Origin: Acidobacteriota bacterium
GTDB taxonomy: Bacteria; Acidobacteriota; Terriglobia; Acidiferrales; UBA7541
Assembly: GCA_003225315.1 (NCBI GenBank)
Contig: QHZD01000017.1
Span: forward strand, 62,001-126,000
DNA length: 64,000 nucleotides
Direction: 5' to 3'
This document shows, piece after piece, positions 34,376-42,153 of the stretch (its first letter is position 1; every line of letters starts with the position of its first letter). The notes beneath the pieces are model-generated. The model was not told the origin of the DNA. It made no database searches and worked only from the letters and a program-made list of their open reading frames with translations. The position numbers were made by a program, and so were the translations under genes.

Positions 34376-34405
34376 TTGCGGCTCTCCGCCAGCTTGCCGT
34401 AAACT
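34376..34405 (+). promoter_or_regulatory. Possible promoter of the DAHP synthase gene
   Basis: TTGCGG (34376-34381) and TAAACT (34400-34405) are separated by 18 nt, about 33 nt before the ATG. The match is moderate. The rest of the 282-bp divergent gap (34156-34437) shows no riboswitch-like or attenuator fold that I could recognise. Confidence 0.35.
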
Positions 34406-34437
34406 CAAGCCTTACTCACCAACCGGGGGAACCCTTC

Positions 34438-35466
34438 ATGCTTGTCGTTATGCAGTCTCACGCTACTGAAGAACAGGTACGCGAAGTCTGCAAGCGCATC
34501 GAGAGCCTGGGGCTCAAAGCGCACCCCATCCCAGGGTCAATTCGAACAGCGATTGGCATCACTGGAAACAAAGGCGCTGTGGACCTCGGCGTCCTCGAAT
34601 CCATGCCCGGTGTCGGGGAATGCATCCCCGTCAGCAAGCCTTATAAGCTCGTCAGCCGTGACGCCAAGGAAGAAGACAGTATCTTTCGAATCCCGACACC
34701 CTCTGGAGACGTCATCGTCGGCGGTCAGCACATTGCCCTGGTCGCCGGTCCTTGTGCGGTCGAAACCGAAGAGCAATGCCTGGCCATCGCCGAACGCGTC
34801 AAGAAATCCGGCGCGCGGCTTTTCCGCGGCGGCGCTTACAAGCCCCGCACTTCCCCGTACAGCTTTCAAGGCCTCGGCGAAGATGGCCTGAAAATCCTTT
34901 CGAAAGTTCGCGCCAAGTATGGCTTCGGCATCGTCACGGAGGCGATTGACAACGAATCGCTCGACCTCGTCGAGGAGTACGCCGACGTAATCCAGATCGG
35001 CGCGCGCAACATGCAGAATTTTTCTTTGCTGAAGCGCGCAGGCCGCGCCAAGAAACCCATTCTTCTAAAGCGCGGCATGTCCGCCACTCTGGATGAATTC
35101 CTCATGGCCGCCGAGTACGTGCTGTCCGAGGGCAATTACAACGTCATGCTCTGCGAGCGCGGCGTTCGAACGTTCTCCGATTTTTCTCGCAACACGCTCG
35201 ACCTTGCCGTTGTTCCCGCAGTAAAAAAACGCAGCCATCTTCCCATTTTCGTCGATCCCAGCCACGGCACCGGCAAACGCCACAAAGTCTTGCCGCTTTC
35301 TCGCGCAGCAGTCGCCGTAGGCGCCGATGGCCTTCTCATCGAAGTCCATCACGAACCGGACAAAGCTCTGTCCGACGGCATGCAGTCTCTTCTGCCTGAG
35401 GAATTCATCGCCCTCGCCGACGAAATGCGCCAAATCGCCGCTGTCCTCCACCGCTCCATCAACTAG
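34438..35466 (+). CDS. aroF: 3-deoxy-7-phosphoheptulonate (DAHP) synthase with N-terminal ferredoxin-like domain
   Basis: 342 residues with GGGGGAA 8 nt before the ATG. The N-terminal 90 residues ([18 protein letters not shown]...) are the ferredoxin-like regulatory domain found in the Thermotoga-type enzyme. The barrel domain has [45 protein letters not shown] and [15 protein letters not shown]. It joins PEP and erythrose-4-phosphate at the entry to the shikimate pathway. The N-domain suggests feedback control by an aromatic amino acid. Confidence 0.93.
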   Translation: MLVVMQSHATEEQVREVCKRIESLGLKAHPIPGSIRTAIGITGNKGAVDLGVLESMPGVGECIPVSKPYKLVSRDAKEEDSIFRIPTPSGDVIVGGQHIALVAGPCAVETEEQCLAIAERVKKSGARLFRGGAYKPRTSPYSFQGLGEDGLKILSKVRAKYGFGIVTEAIDNESLDLVEEYADVIQIGARNMQNFSLLKRAGRAKKPILLKRGMSATLDEFLMAAEYVLSEGNYNVMLCERGVRTFSDFSRNTLDLAVVPAVKKRSHLPIFVDPSHGTGKRHKVLPLSRAAVAVGADGLLIEVHHEPDKALSDGMQSLLPEEFIALADEMRQIAAVLHRSIN

Positions 35467-35526
35467 GCGTCTGGCAATCAGCATTTTCGTGAAAGACGAT
35501 TCTTGCGGGCCTTTCGCCTGTTCCGG

Positions 35527-36234
35527 TCATCCTTCCGTCGCATTCTTCTTGGTAGCAAGCTGCTCCTGAGCTCTCAGCCACACCTCGAGATGTTCGCGGC
35601 CCGTTCCGCGAAAAGTTTGCAAAATGATTCCTGCCATTCCGTCCGTGTTGGTCCACGCCACTTGGCCCCGCCCTATAACGCTTGCTCCCGGAGTAAGATC
35701 AAATGCAAAATCGATCATCGAAGTATGCTTCAGAGTTTTCGCCGTGCGCACTGCCATGCCGCCTTCGCTCACGTTGGTCATCCGCGCATGTTGTCCCGCT
35801 TCCCCATCGTTTAAGGTCACGGGGAGATTTACGGCATGCCGAAAGTAGCGCCGCCGCTCGCGCTCGAGCAGCTCCTTCGCAATCGTGATGTGCAGCGCGA
35901 TGCTGTCCTCGTTCAAGGGTTTCCGTAGGAGAAAGTTCGCGCCCGCGCTTAACGCGCCTGTGTATTCTTTTGCGTGCAGCACGCACGCAAAAATCACCGC
36001 CTTGGCATTGGAAGTCCCTTTGCGGATCGATTCCATCACGCCCAGGGCCCCCGGAACTTCCAGGTCCACAAAGACGCCGTCAATCTTCCGCCGGTTCAGG
36101 CAATCGCGCGCGGCTTCCGCCGTGGGAACAAGAATGAACTTGGCCCCATATTTTTTCACGCCCCCGGACACGGCGTTCATCGTGGTATAGTCGCTGGACA
36201 CGAGCACGAATTCGAGCTCTAACGGATTGGACAT
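35527..36234 (-). CDS. Receiver-like domain fused to PilZ domain
   Basis: 235 residues from the ATG at 36234. Residues 1-120 form a CheY-like fold (LEFVLVSSDYTTMNAV, DGVFVDLEVPG, LLRKPLNED) whose acidic pocket is incomplete, so phosphorylation is uncertain. The PilZ domain (about 125-225) has RERRRYFRHAVNLPV and TNVSEGGMAV, both c-di-GMP motifs intact. It is probably a cytoplasmic c-di-GMP effector. It lies 60 nt from the DAHP synthase gene, tail to tail, and near the GGDEF gene. Confidence 0.8.
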   Translation of the reverse strand: MSNPLELEFVLVSSDYTTMNAVSGGVKKYGAKFILVPTAEAARDCLNRRKIDGVFVDLEVPGALGVMESIRKGTSNAKAVIFACVLHAKEYTGALSAGANFLLRKPLNEDSIALHITIAKELLERERRRYFRHAVNLPVTLNDGEAGQHARMTNVSEGGMAVRTAKTLKHTSMIDFAFDLTPGASVIGRGQVAWTNTDGMAGIILQTFRGTGREHLEVWLRAQEQLATKKNATEG

Positions 36235-36624
36235 TGTGGATGGGTTCTCCGTTGATCTGTGAGGGTCTGCTTGTGCGGTCTTTACGGCTACTACTGCCGA
36301 CAATAATGTGAAAGCCGCGCTTCTGTCGAGCGGTTTTGATTCCGCTCATGACCCAATTTCACGCCATTGCAAAATCTCGAACGATGATCGCTTTTTGGTT
36401 GACGCAAATTCCCCTGTCCGGGCGCGCAGCTGCCTAAATAAGCCCTTGTCCTATGAAATTCCACATAGCCTCAAATTAGGGTTTTTACCTGATTGTTAAG
36501 AATTCCGCCCGGTGCTAACTAAATGTAGATTTAAATCGCATCAGCTTGCTCGCCAGCGGCTCCCACCAGCTCATTGCCGCCGGGTCCGGGTTCCGTTCCT
36601 AGGCTAGGCCGATGCCAGGCCTGT
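36235..36624. other. 390-bp divergent intergenic region
   Basis: This AT-richer stretch separates two divergent PilZ genes. TTGTTA and TAACTA 17 nt apart (36493-36521) read toward the plus-strand gene but match consensus only weakly. No repeat, ORF or stable hairpin stands out. Confidence 0.5.
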
Positions 36625-36945
36625 ATGCGTACTTTAAATGGACGCACCGATAAACGTTTTCCCATAGCCGTTGTGGTGTACCTCGGGCAGGTGCAGGATC
36701 GTACCGCTAAAGAGCCTGAATTGACTTGTACGGACAACATCAGCGTCAACGGCGCTCGCGTAATTTCCCGTCGTCCTTGGCAACCCGGCGAATTAGTACA
36801 GCTCACTCCTTTGAAGGATGAAGACTCCATCCGCGGAAAAGTCGTCCATTGCCAGAAGCTTGAGGACGACCGCTACCTCATCGGAGTGAATATTCAGGGG
36901 CTCAGCGCTAAATGGCCCTCGTTTCGGATTTACAGCGGCGCCTGA
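36625..36945 (+). CDS. PilZ-domain protein
   Basis: 106 residues from the ATG at 36625; the frame runs 17 codons further upstream without a better start signal. The RxxxR motif is GRTDKRFP and the second motif is DNISVNGARVIS, so both c-di-GMP contacts are present. It consists of the beta-barrel only. It is followed 64 nt later by another PilZ-like gene, apparently in tandem. Confidence 0.75.
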   Translation: MRTLNGRTDKRFPIAVVVYLGQVQDRTAKEPELTCTDNISVNGARVISRRPWQPGELVQLTPLKDEDSIRGKVVHCQKLEDDRYLIGVNIQGLSAKWPSFRIYSGA

Positions 36946-37009
36946 CGGCCGCCTTCGGGTGGCTGGCGCAGCCTGGCAGGCTGTTGTCTTTCGCAGGGAG
37001 AAGAAATCC

Positions 37010-37321
37010 ATGACAAATCCATTTCCGCCGGTCCGGACCGAAGGGCGCATTCCAGAAGAGATGTTGGTCGAACTCTGCAGTCTTGAGAGCGCCGCACACG
37101 AAATTGCTTCCACCGTCAACGTCAGCTATCACGGTGTCCGCATTTTGACGAAAGGGCCGTGGGAGCCCAATCAGGATGTTTCGCTGCGAACCATCTCCGG
37201 TAGTTTTTATTCGCGCGCGCACGTCGTTTACTGCAAAGCCCTTCCGAACCATTCCTTCTCCATCGGGTTGGAACTGCTTCAACCAATGAGCAAACCTTCC
37301 GAGCCGCCGCAAACCCATTGA
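37010..37321 (+). CDS. PilZ-like domain protein
   Basis: 103 residues with GGGAG 8 nt before the ATG. It has RTEGRIPEEMLVEL and TVNVSYHGVRIL, the PilZ motifs, then GPWEPNQDVSL and AHVVYCKALPNHSFSIGLEL, closely parallel to the preceding gene. The two look like an ancient tandem duplication. Function: c-di-GMP binding is plausible, with target unknown. Confidence 0.72.
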   Translation: MTNPFPPVRTEGRIPEEMLVELCSLESAAHEIASTVNVSYHGVRILTKGPWEPNQDVSLRTISGSFYSRAHVVYCKALPNHSFSIGLELLQPMSKPSEPPQTH

Positions 37322-37356
37322 TTCCTCATCGACCCCGCACTTTGTCTCTCGCTTCC

Positions 37357-39234
37357 TTAGTGCATGACCGGCAAAACTACGTGCGAAGGCATCGCCGGTG
37401 AACAATAAATCCGCTGCGTCGCGGAAGTGAAGTCGGACGCAACTGCTTTGTAAATACTGGGCACAAATTTTTGCGGATTTCGGTCAATCAAGGGGAACCA
37501 TGTGGACTGAATCTGCACCATGATGCGATGCCCTTTCAGAAAAACGTGATCGTGGTCGCGCAGGGGAACATTCCATTCGAGCGGTTGATTTGGCGCAAGT
37601 GCGTGCGGAGTCTCAAAACTTTGCAGATAGCGGCCGCGCCGCACTTCCATGGCGATCGGCAATTCGTATCCGTTCAGGGATTGCGCGAACTGGCCGGGCT
37701 TGGGGCCGTCTTCGGGAGCCCAACTATTTTTCTGCGCATTGTCGGGATAAACGTCGATGAGCTTCACCACGAAATCGCTGTCTGTTCCGGAGGTGGAAGC
37801 GAACAACGCGGCCGCCAACGGTCCGGTAACGGTGATGTCATGATCCAGTGGCGCGCTCACGAATGACAAAACATCGGGACGGCCATCCACAAAACGCTGG
37901 TCAGCCGCTTCCCAGGTGCGCCAATCCCCTGCTGGATATGTTGGCGAAATGGGCCGCTGCCGGTACGGCACGGGATTGGCGGGATCGGAAACATATTCGC
38001 GATAGGCTTTCGCGCTTTCCGCGGCGGTGGGGGCTGTGAAGGAAAGCGTGCCATCGGCGTGCAAATATAAATTTGTCGGTTGAGCTTCTTTCGGCGGCCA
38101 AACCGCGTAAGTGTGCCAACTATTCGAGCCACTCTGAAACGTGCTGGCTTGCCACTTCGGCTTCTCGCCTTTGCCGTGCAAGTAGTAACCGAAAAAGGGC
38201 GCCTCGATGTTTTCGCGGAACTCGCGCGCCGTTTCATGTCCCGCAAACGGAATCAGGCCGATGCTGTCCGCTTTCGGCGTTTGCCACTGGCCGTGAAACC
38301 ACGGACCGGCAATCATAAAATTCGTGTGGTCGGGATCGTGTTCTTCTGCGTGGCGAAAAATCTGCCACGGTCCCCAGGGATCTTCCTGATCCCAGAATCC
38401 AGCTACGTTCAAGTTCGGAACTGTGGAAGCGTGAAGTTGCCGCACCCACGCCTCTTTTTTCCAGAACTCGTCGTAGTCCGGATGATCGATTGTGGAATTC
38501 CAATAAGGAATTTTGCCGTGAAGGTATTTCGCGTTGATATTCGAGAGCGGGCCCAAATCCAGATACCACTGATAGGTGTCGTAAGTCTCGAATTCAAAGT
38601 GGGTGTTGGAGTTTTTGTCGGCTTGCTCCATCACCGCATATTCAAAGTTGTAGCTTTCGCGGAGCGCGCCGTAGCGGTGATCGTCATCATTCATCCACTG
38701 ATCGACGGGCGAAGCTTGTTCGCTCATGGCCTTCAGCGCGGGATGCGGATGCAGCAGCGCCAGCGCGGTGGTCAGGCCGTCGTAGGAGACTCCGTACATC
38801 CCCACTTTGCCGCTGTTGTTGGGGACGTTTTTCACCAGCCACTCGATGCTGTCGTACGCGTCGGTCGTTTCGTTGGTGGACTTCGGGTTCGTCAGATCCA
38901 CATGGGAAGTCAGGTCGAACACGCCTTCGGACTTGAAGCGGCCGCGCAGATTTTGGATGACGAAAATGTAGCCATCCTGAGCAAGCTCTTTCCAGGACGC
39001 CGGCATCTGCTGTGGCGGATTTTCGGGAACGCCGTACGGAGTGCGCCGAAAAAGAATCGGGAGCGGTCCATGCTGATCGGCCGGTGTCAGGATCACCGTT
39101 TGCAGCTTCACGCCATCGCGCATTGGAATCATCACTTCTTGCAGCTTGAAAATCGGCTGGCTCGCGGGCTCTTGCGCCTGCGCGGGAATCGCCAGCAATC
39201 CTGCAAGAATGGCAAGCACTACTGTTGAGCGCAC
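37357..39234 (-). CDS. Secreted CocE/NonD-family hydrolase
   Basis: 625 residues. A signal peptide ends near PAQAQ (residue 20). The alpha/beta-hydrolase domain has the nucleophile elbow VGMYGVSYDGLTTAL (Ser near residue 150) and the opening MIPMRDGVKLQTVILTP. The C-terminal jelly-roll domain (from about 430, WRTWEAADQRFVDGRPDVL) is the X-Pro dipeptidyl-peptidase/CocE type. It hydrolyses esters or amides, perhaps acyl-capped substrates, in the periplasm or outside. Its upstream region carries repeat element copy B. Confidence 0.88.
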   Translation of the reverse strand: MRSTVVLAILAGLLAIPAQAQEPASQPIFKLQEVMIPMRDGVKLQTVILTPADQHGPLPILFRRTPYGVPENPPQQMPASWKELAQDGYIFVIQNLRGRFKSEGVFDLTSHVDLTNPKSTNETTDAYDSIEWLVKNVPNNSGKVGMYGVSYDGLTTALALLHPHPALKAMSEQASPVDQWMNDDDHRYGALRESYNFEYAVMEQADKNSNTHFEFETYDTYQWYLDLGPLSNINAKYLHGKIPYWNSTIDHPDYDEFWKKEAWVRQLHASTVPNLNVAGFWDQEDPWGPWQIFRHAEEHDPDHTNFMIAGPWFHGQWQTPKADSIGLIPFAGHETAREFRENIEAPFFGYYLHGKGEKPKWQASTFQSGSNSWHTYAVWPPKEAQPTNLYLHADGTLSFTAPTAAESAKAYREYVSDPANPVPYRQRPISPTYPAGDWRTWEAADQRFVDGRPDVLSFVSAPLDHDITVTGPLAAALFASTSGTDSDFVVKLIDVYPDNAQKNSWAPEDGPKPGQFAQSLNGYELPIAMEVRRGRYLQSFETPHALAPNQPLEWNVPLRDHDHVFLKGHRIMVQIQSTWFPLIDRNPQKFVPSIYKAVASDFTSATQRIYCSPAMPSHVVLPVMH

Positions 39235-39361
39235 GGGGTTTCCTCCACTCCATTCTTTCTAATCAATTGAATATCGCCGCGCGAGTATACCAGCAGACTC
39301 TTCGCTGGAGGCCAAGACGCCTCGAGCCTGGGACTTGTGGTAGACGCCTGAAAGCTTAGGG

Positions 39362-39540
39362 CCCACCCCCTGTGGTTTTTGTAAATGTTGCATCTAAAGG
39401 ACTTAAGTATTTCGCAAGTTCTTTGTTTGCAACACATAGGAGGGGCCTCATAGGTGTTGCATCTAAAGGACTTAGACTGCACCAAAATTGTGCAAGATTC
39501 ACCCCATGTTTCTGTGTTGCGGACGTCCTTTCTAAATGGG
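39362..39540 (-). repeat. Composite repeat element, copy B (possible structured RNA)
   Basis: Read on the minus strand, the unit order matches copy A: a degenerate forward unit with a tail-like end (39532-39498), a forward unit (39476-39454), an inverted unit (39440-39426) and a forward unit with tail (39404-39362). Units two and three pair through TGCAACAC/GTGTTGCA plus GAGG/CCTC. The tail AACCACAGGGGGTGGG matches copy A's tail closely, and TGTTGCATCTAAAGGACTTA is shared by both loci. Confidence 0.8.
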
Positions 39541-39618
39541 TTGCCTGATGACGCATAACTGCGAAAGGACCGCAGAAGGCTTGGAAGCGGGCGGGTTGTA
39601 GCGTCGAGTTCAAAAAAG

Positions 39619-39647
39619 ATAGTAGTATGAAATTCAGCAGATGTCAA
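39619..39647 (-). promoter_or_regulatory. Strong promoter upstream of repeat element copy B
   Basis: On the minus strand TTGACA (39647-39642), a 17-nt spacer and TACTAT (39624-39619) read into copy B. The start point would be near 39612. The transcript would either be a separate RNA or give the secreted-hydrolase mRNA a leader of about 380 nt. Confidence 0.6.
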
Positions 39648-39769
39648 GTTATTCTTTGTGTACCATTCGGACGGAGCGGGAAGATGTTGAAACCTTGAAA
39701 GTTAAGAGGTTTCAAGGTTGAAGGGGGATACTCCGCCTGTGGGCTCCATAGAGAGGCCCGAGGCTGGAG

Positions 39770-39994
39770 TCATAGGAGTTTCTCCAAGTCCTCGGTACTT
39801 ATTCCCGCATCCCGCATGATGCTTTTCAGAACCTTGGGGTGAAGAACTCTTGCAGCGTGAAATGGGACAGTGGCGCGCTTGCCTTCGGCATTCTTATAAA
39901 TCATGTGGCTGCCACTCTGACGCGTGATTGAAAACCCGAGCTTTTCGAGTACTGAACAGATTTCGCGCGCAGTAAGGCGTGGAAGCTTGGGCAT
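39770..39994 (-). CDS. hicA: HicA-type mRNA interferase toxin
   Basis: 74 residues. LTAREICSVLEKLGFSITRQ followed by SGSHMIYKNAEGKRATVPFH (catalytic His in the GSH motif) and the LHPKVLKSIMRDAGISTEDL end are the HicA double-stranded-RNA-binding fold. It cleaves mRNA when unbound. Its ATG shares one base with the hicB stop (TGATG). Confidence 0.93.
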   Translation of the reverse strand: MPKLPRLTAREICSVLEKLGFSITRQSGSHMIYKNAEGKRATVPFHAARVLHPKVLKSIMRDAGISTEDLEKLL

Positions 39995-40215
39995 CAGACA
40001 GCAATTTCAACGGTAGACAGGCTCACGGAAACTTGAGGAATCTCTTCGCCGTCCGCCAATCGGTCTGCAATGTGCAGCTTAATGGCGTCCTTGATGTTCT
40101 CTACAGCTTCCTCGTACGTATCGCCTTGGCTGTAGCAGCCTTGGAGCGTGGGGCAGGAAACGAAAAAGCCATCGGAATCCGCTTCGACGATGATGGGAAG
40201 AGTAATGTTCTTCAT
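39994..40215 (-). CDS. hicB: HicB-type antitoxin
   Basis: 73 residues. The partial RNase-H fold core PIIVEADSDGFFVSCPTLQG and the segment CYSQGDTYEEAVENIKDAIK define HicB. It lacks a C-terminal DNA-binding domain (the end is EEIPQVSVSLSTVEIAV), so it is the short, non-ribbon form and autoregulation may be absent or weak. A TATAAT box (40226-40231, minus strand) ends 10 nt before the ATG, with no Shine-Dalgarno between. The antitoxin-first order is the less usual one for HicAB. Confidence 0.9.
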   Translation of the reverse strand: MKNITLPIIVEADSDGFFVSCPTLQGCYSQGDTYEEAVENIKDAIKLHIADRLADGEEIPQVSVSLSTVEIAV

Positions 40216-40316
40216 GACTTAAAGCATTATAGGCCGGCCTCAAACGATGCCATAGCACATTATTTGCCCAAGAATGCGAAAGCGACGACAGGGAGGCAGG
40301 CATGCTCGCGTATCGC

Positions 40317-40961
40317 CTAGCCAGTCCAGGTGGGGAGATCGAGGGCGCGCTCGAAGGCGGCGCGGGTGTGGACAGGCTCGCCGTGGGAAACGATGATGCG
40401 CTCGAACGGAAGGTCCAGGAGGGCGCGCAGCGCGGGTAGCGCGCGTTCTTGATGCGCAGGCGATGCCCAAACGCGCAGCTCGCCTCCCTCCGCGGTCAGC
40501 GCGTCGGCGAAAACGAGGGTGCGCTGCTCGGGGAGCCACAGCGGCGTCTCGTTGCGGCCACGTCCATCGTAGAGGGCGAGGAGTCCTCCCGGAAGCTGGC
40601 TGCCAGGCTCGATGAACTGCAGGTCAGTCTTGGGAATGTCCTCGCGAAAGAAGAGGCGCGGGCCGAACGCGCGGGCATTATAGCGGCGTGCGAAGAGATC
40701 AACGTCGCGAACGTGATCGGGCTTGAGAACGACGACGGCAGTCGGCGGGCGCGCGTCGAGCCGCTTCCAGAACTCGGCAGTATCTTCGGGCGGAGCAAGC
40801 GGATCGAGAAGCAGAGTCTCGCCACGGGACTCAACGCAGGTCGAGGCCACGATTGGCTCCCATCCCTGCCCTGGCTTCCAGCGAGGATGTTCGAGACGCC
40901 AAATCCACAGGCTCGGCGCTACATCGCGGAGTTCTACTTGAGGTTGTGGGGTTGGCTTCAT
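40317..40961 (-). CDS. Metallo-beta-lactamase-fold protein, degenerate metal site
   Basis: 214 residues. Strand patterns STCVESRGETLLLDPLAPP and TAVVVLKPDHVRDVDLFARR follow the MBL fold, but the HxHxDH motif is reduced to LKPDHVRDVD. Later GLLALYDGRGRNETPLWLPEQ, TLVFADALT and IIVSHGEPV parallel the second half of the fold. It could be a hydrolase with an altered metal centre or an inactive homologue. It stands alone, with HicAB on its left and the truncated antitoxin on its right. Confidence 0.65.
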   Translation of the reverse strand: MKPTPQPQVELRDVAPSLWIWRLEHPRWKPGQGWEPIVASTCVESRGETLLLDPLAPPEDTAEFWKRLDARPPTAVVVLKPDHVRDVDLFARRYNARAFGPRLFFREDIPKTDLQFIEPGSQLPGGLLALYDGRGRNETPLWLPEQRTLVFADALTAEGGELRVWASPAHQERALPALRALLDLPFERIIVSHGEPVHTRAAFERALDLPTWTG

Positions 40962-41065
40962 CTGGCATACCTACCTGCTTACGAATTTCGCTCAACCGCG
41001 GCAGCGTAACGCAAAGGAAATAGCGTTGCAAGACGGCAGTCGGTAAGAAGCGTTCAGAAGAATCG

Positions 41066-41093
41066 TTGGCAACGGTTCAAACCATGTTACTTT
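41066..41093 (+). promoter_or_regulatory. Possible promoter of the small antitoxin-like gene
   Basis: TTGGCA (41066-41071), a 16-nt spacer and TACTTT (41088-41093) lie about 28 nt before the ATG. GAGGG 7 nt before the ATG gives a proper ribosome site. Confidence 0.35.
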
Positions 41094-41120
41094 TGAAGAA
41101 GAAAGAGAAGAGGGACGAAA

Positions 41121-41309
41121 ATGGTCTTGACGAGAGATTTTAGGGAGACAGTTCAAGCGGATGCCAAACGTAATCCGATTTTTCGAAGAGGGTTGTTGAG
41201 CGATGCTCTAAAAAGCCTTCTCTCCGGCGAAGTGACACTCGGCAAAGAGATGTTGCGCGACTACATCATTTCGCGCAAACAACTGAGGCCGAACCGTTTG
41301 AAAAACTGA
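41121..41309 (+). CDS. Truncated antitoxin-like protein
   Basis: 62 residues. LTRDFRETVQADAKRNPIF and LLSDALKSLLSGEVTLGKEMLRDYI match the N-terminal half of a family of ~100-residue HTH antitoxins/addiction-module regulators. In that family the segment after RDYI continues into a helix-turn-helix. Here the protein ends after SRKQLRPNRLKN, so the DNA-binding half is missing. No toxin gene adjoins it. The good ribosome site suggests that it may still be made. It may be a decaying remnant of a toxin-antitoxin locus. Confidence 0.5.
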   Translation: MVLTRDFRETVQADAKRNPIFRRGLLSDALKSLLSGEVTLGKEMLRDYIISRKQLRPNRLKN

Positions 41310-41356
41310 AACGCAAAGGTAGCGTTGCCCTTCCATTTGGTGCCAGTCGGCCCACG

Positions 41357-42151
41357 CTAAGCGAGGAGAAGCTTGTCCGGGAGCTTTTCGCGAATTCCTT
41401 TTGAACCCAAATCAGTCAAGCGGTACTTTTTAGATGGCAACTGTACAACCTTGCGGCTCGACGGACGAGTTAGCTTCTGCAGCGCTAGAGTCACAGACGC
41501 CGCGCTCACCAGAGCATACTTGCCTAGCTCCGTGCGTGTGAACCCTTGCTCCCCGGCGTAGTGCAATAGTACAAGCAACTCCTCCTCGGCCGTGAGGTCG
41601 GTCCGTTGAACCATGACAATGTCCTCGAACTTGCCGATGCACGGCACGTCAAACTGCAGCAACTCCCGAATTGCCTTAGCGACCTGCTCCCGATCACTAC
41701 TTTTCCAAAATAGGCGCAGCGTTTCGGCGAAACACCACCTAGCCATCTCTATGATGACCTTCGAGTCCATATGGTTCGGCTTGTACGTGGGCGAGATGTG
41801 CACGCCGCCTCGCTGACTCCGAAATTTGTACGTGGTTCGCAGAACCTTGACGAGGTGCAAGGCATCGTGTCGCGGACTCATTGCGTGCGAGTGCTGGTTC
41901 TTCTCGTCCTCGATGTACTTCGCACAATCATCGAATTGTTTGGTGGGATTCAAGATGCTTGAATCTTGGTGGTGGATGTTTCGTGCTAGGATTTCGCAGA
42001 ATTGTCCGGCGTCCAGTTGCGCAGGTTCCCAATCCCGCTGAATATAGCGGCGCTCGAGGGAGATGAACTCATCCACGAGCGCCTCAGTTAGTGCTTTATC
42101 AAGCGGCGGAGACACTGCCGCAATGAGAGTGGCTTTGTCGACCAAAGGCAT
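41357..42151 (-). CDS. Unrecognised protein with Abi-like segment and C-terminal winged helix (module gene 2)
   Basis: 264 residues. An N-terminal helical part (LIAAVSPPLDKALTEALVDEF) precedes HAMSPRHDALHLVKVLRTTY and RGGVHISPTYKPNHMDSKVI, a pattern that recalls the RGVGHV...PNxMDA core of abortive-infection C-terminal-type proteins. The C-terminal 80 residues look like a winged helix: LVLLHYAGEQGFTRTELGKY then VTLALQKLTRPSSRKVVQL. No nuclease motif is evident. The ATG lies 2 nt after the partner gene's stop. A defence or signalling role is a guess from architecture. Confidence 0.6.
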   Translation of the reverse strand: MPLVDKATLIAAVSPPLDKALTEALVDEFISLERRYIQRDWEPAQLDAGQFCEILARNIHHQDSSILNPTKQFDDCAKYIEDEKNQHSHAMSPRHDALHLVKVLRTTYKFRSQRGGVHISPTYKPNHMDSKVIIEMARWCFAETLRLFWKSSDREQVAKAIRELLQFDVPCIGKFEDIVMVQRTDLTAEEELLVLLHYAGEQGFTRTELGKYALVSAASVTLALQKLTRPSSRKVVQLPSKKYRLTDLGSKGIREKLPDKLLLA

Positions 42152-42153
42152 TG

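Larger units (their letters stand above)
39235..39769. other. 535-bp gene-free region with repeat element copy B
   Basis: No credible gene: the minus-strand frame of about 140 codons here merely translates the repeat units (recurrent word KSFRCN). The region holds the promoter at 39619-39647, repeat element copy B and the start signals of the secreted hydrolase. Confidence 0.7.

Noticed and set aside
34156-34437. A possible T-box or amino-acid riboswitch before the DAHP synthase gene
   Set aside because: No specifier-loop, antiterminator or known aptamer pattern was visible, and the predicted leader is only about 30 nt.
38080-39228. Plus-strand 382-codon frame
   Set aside because: It is antisense to the CocE-type hydrolase with clear signal peptide and nucleophile motif; this is a codon-bias shadow.
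39219-39647. Minus-strand 142-codon frame with repeated KSFRCN words
   Set aside because: The protein repeats are just translations of the repeat-element units; no homologous frame is kept in copy A.
41260-41406. Frameshifted continuation of the truncated antitoxin
   Set aside because: The alternate frame stays open, but its translation does not resemble the missing helix-turn-helix half, so a simple frameshift is not supported.
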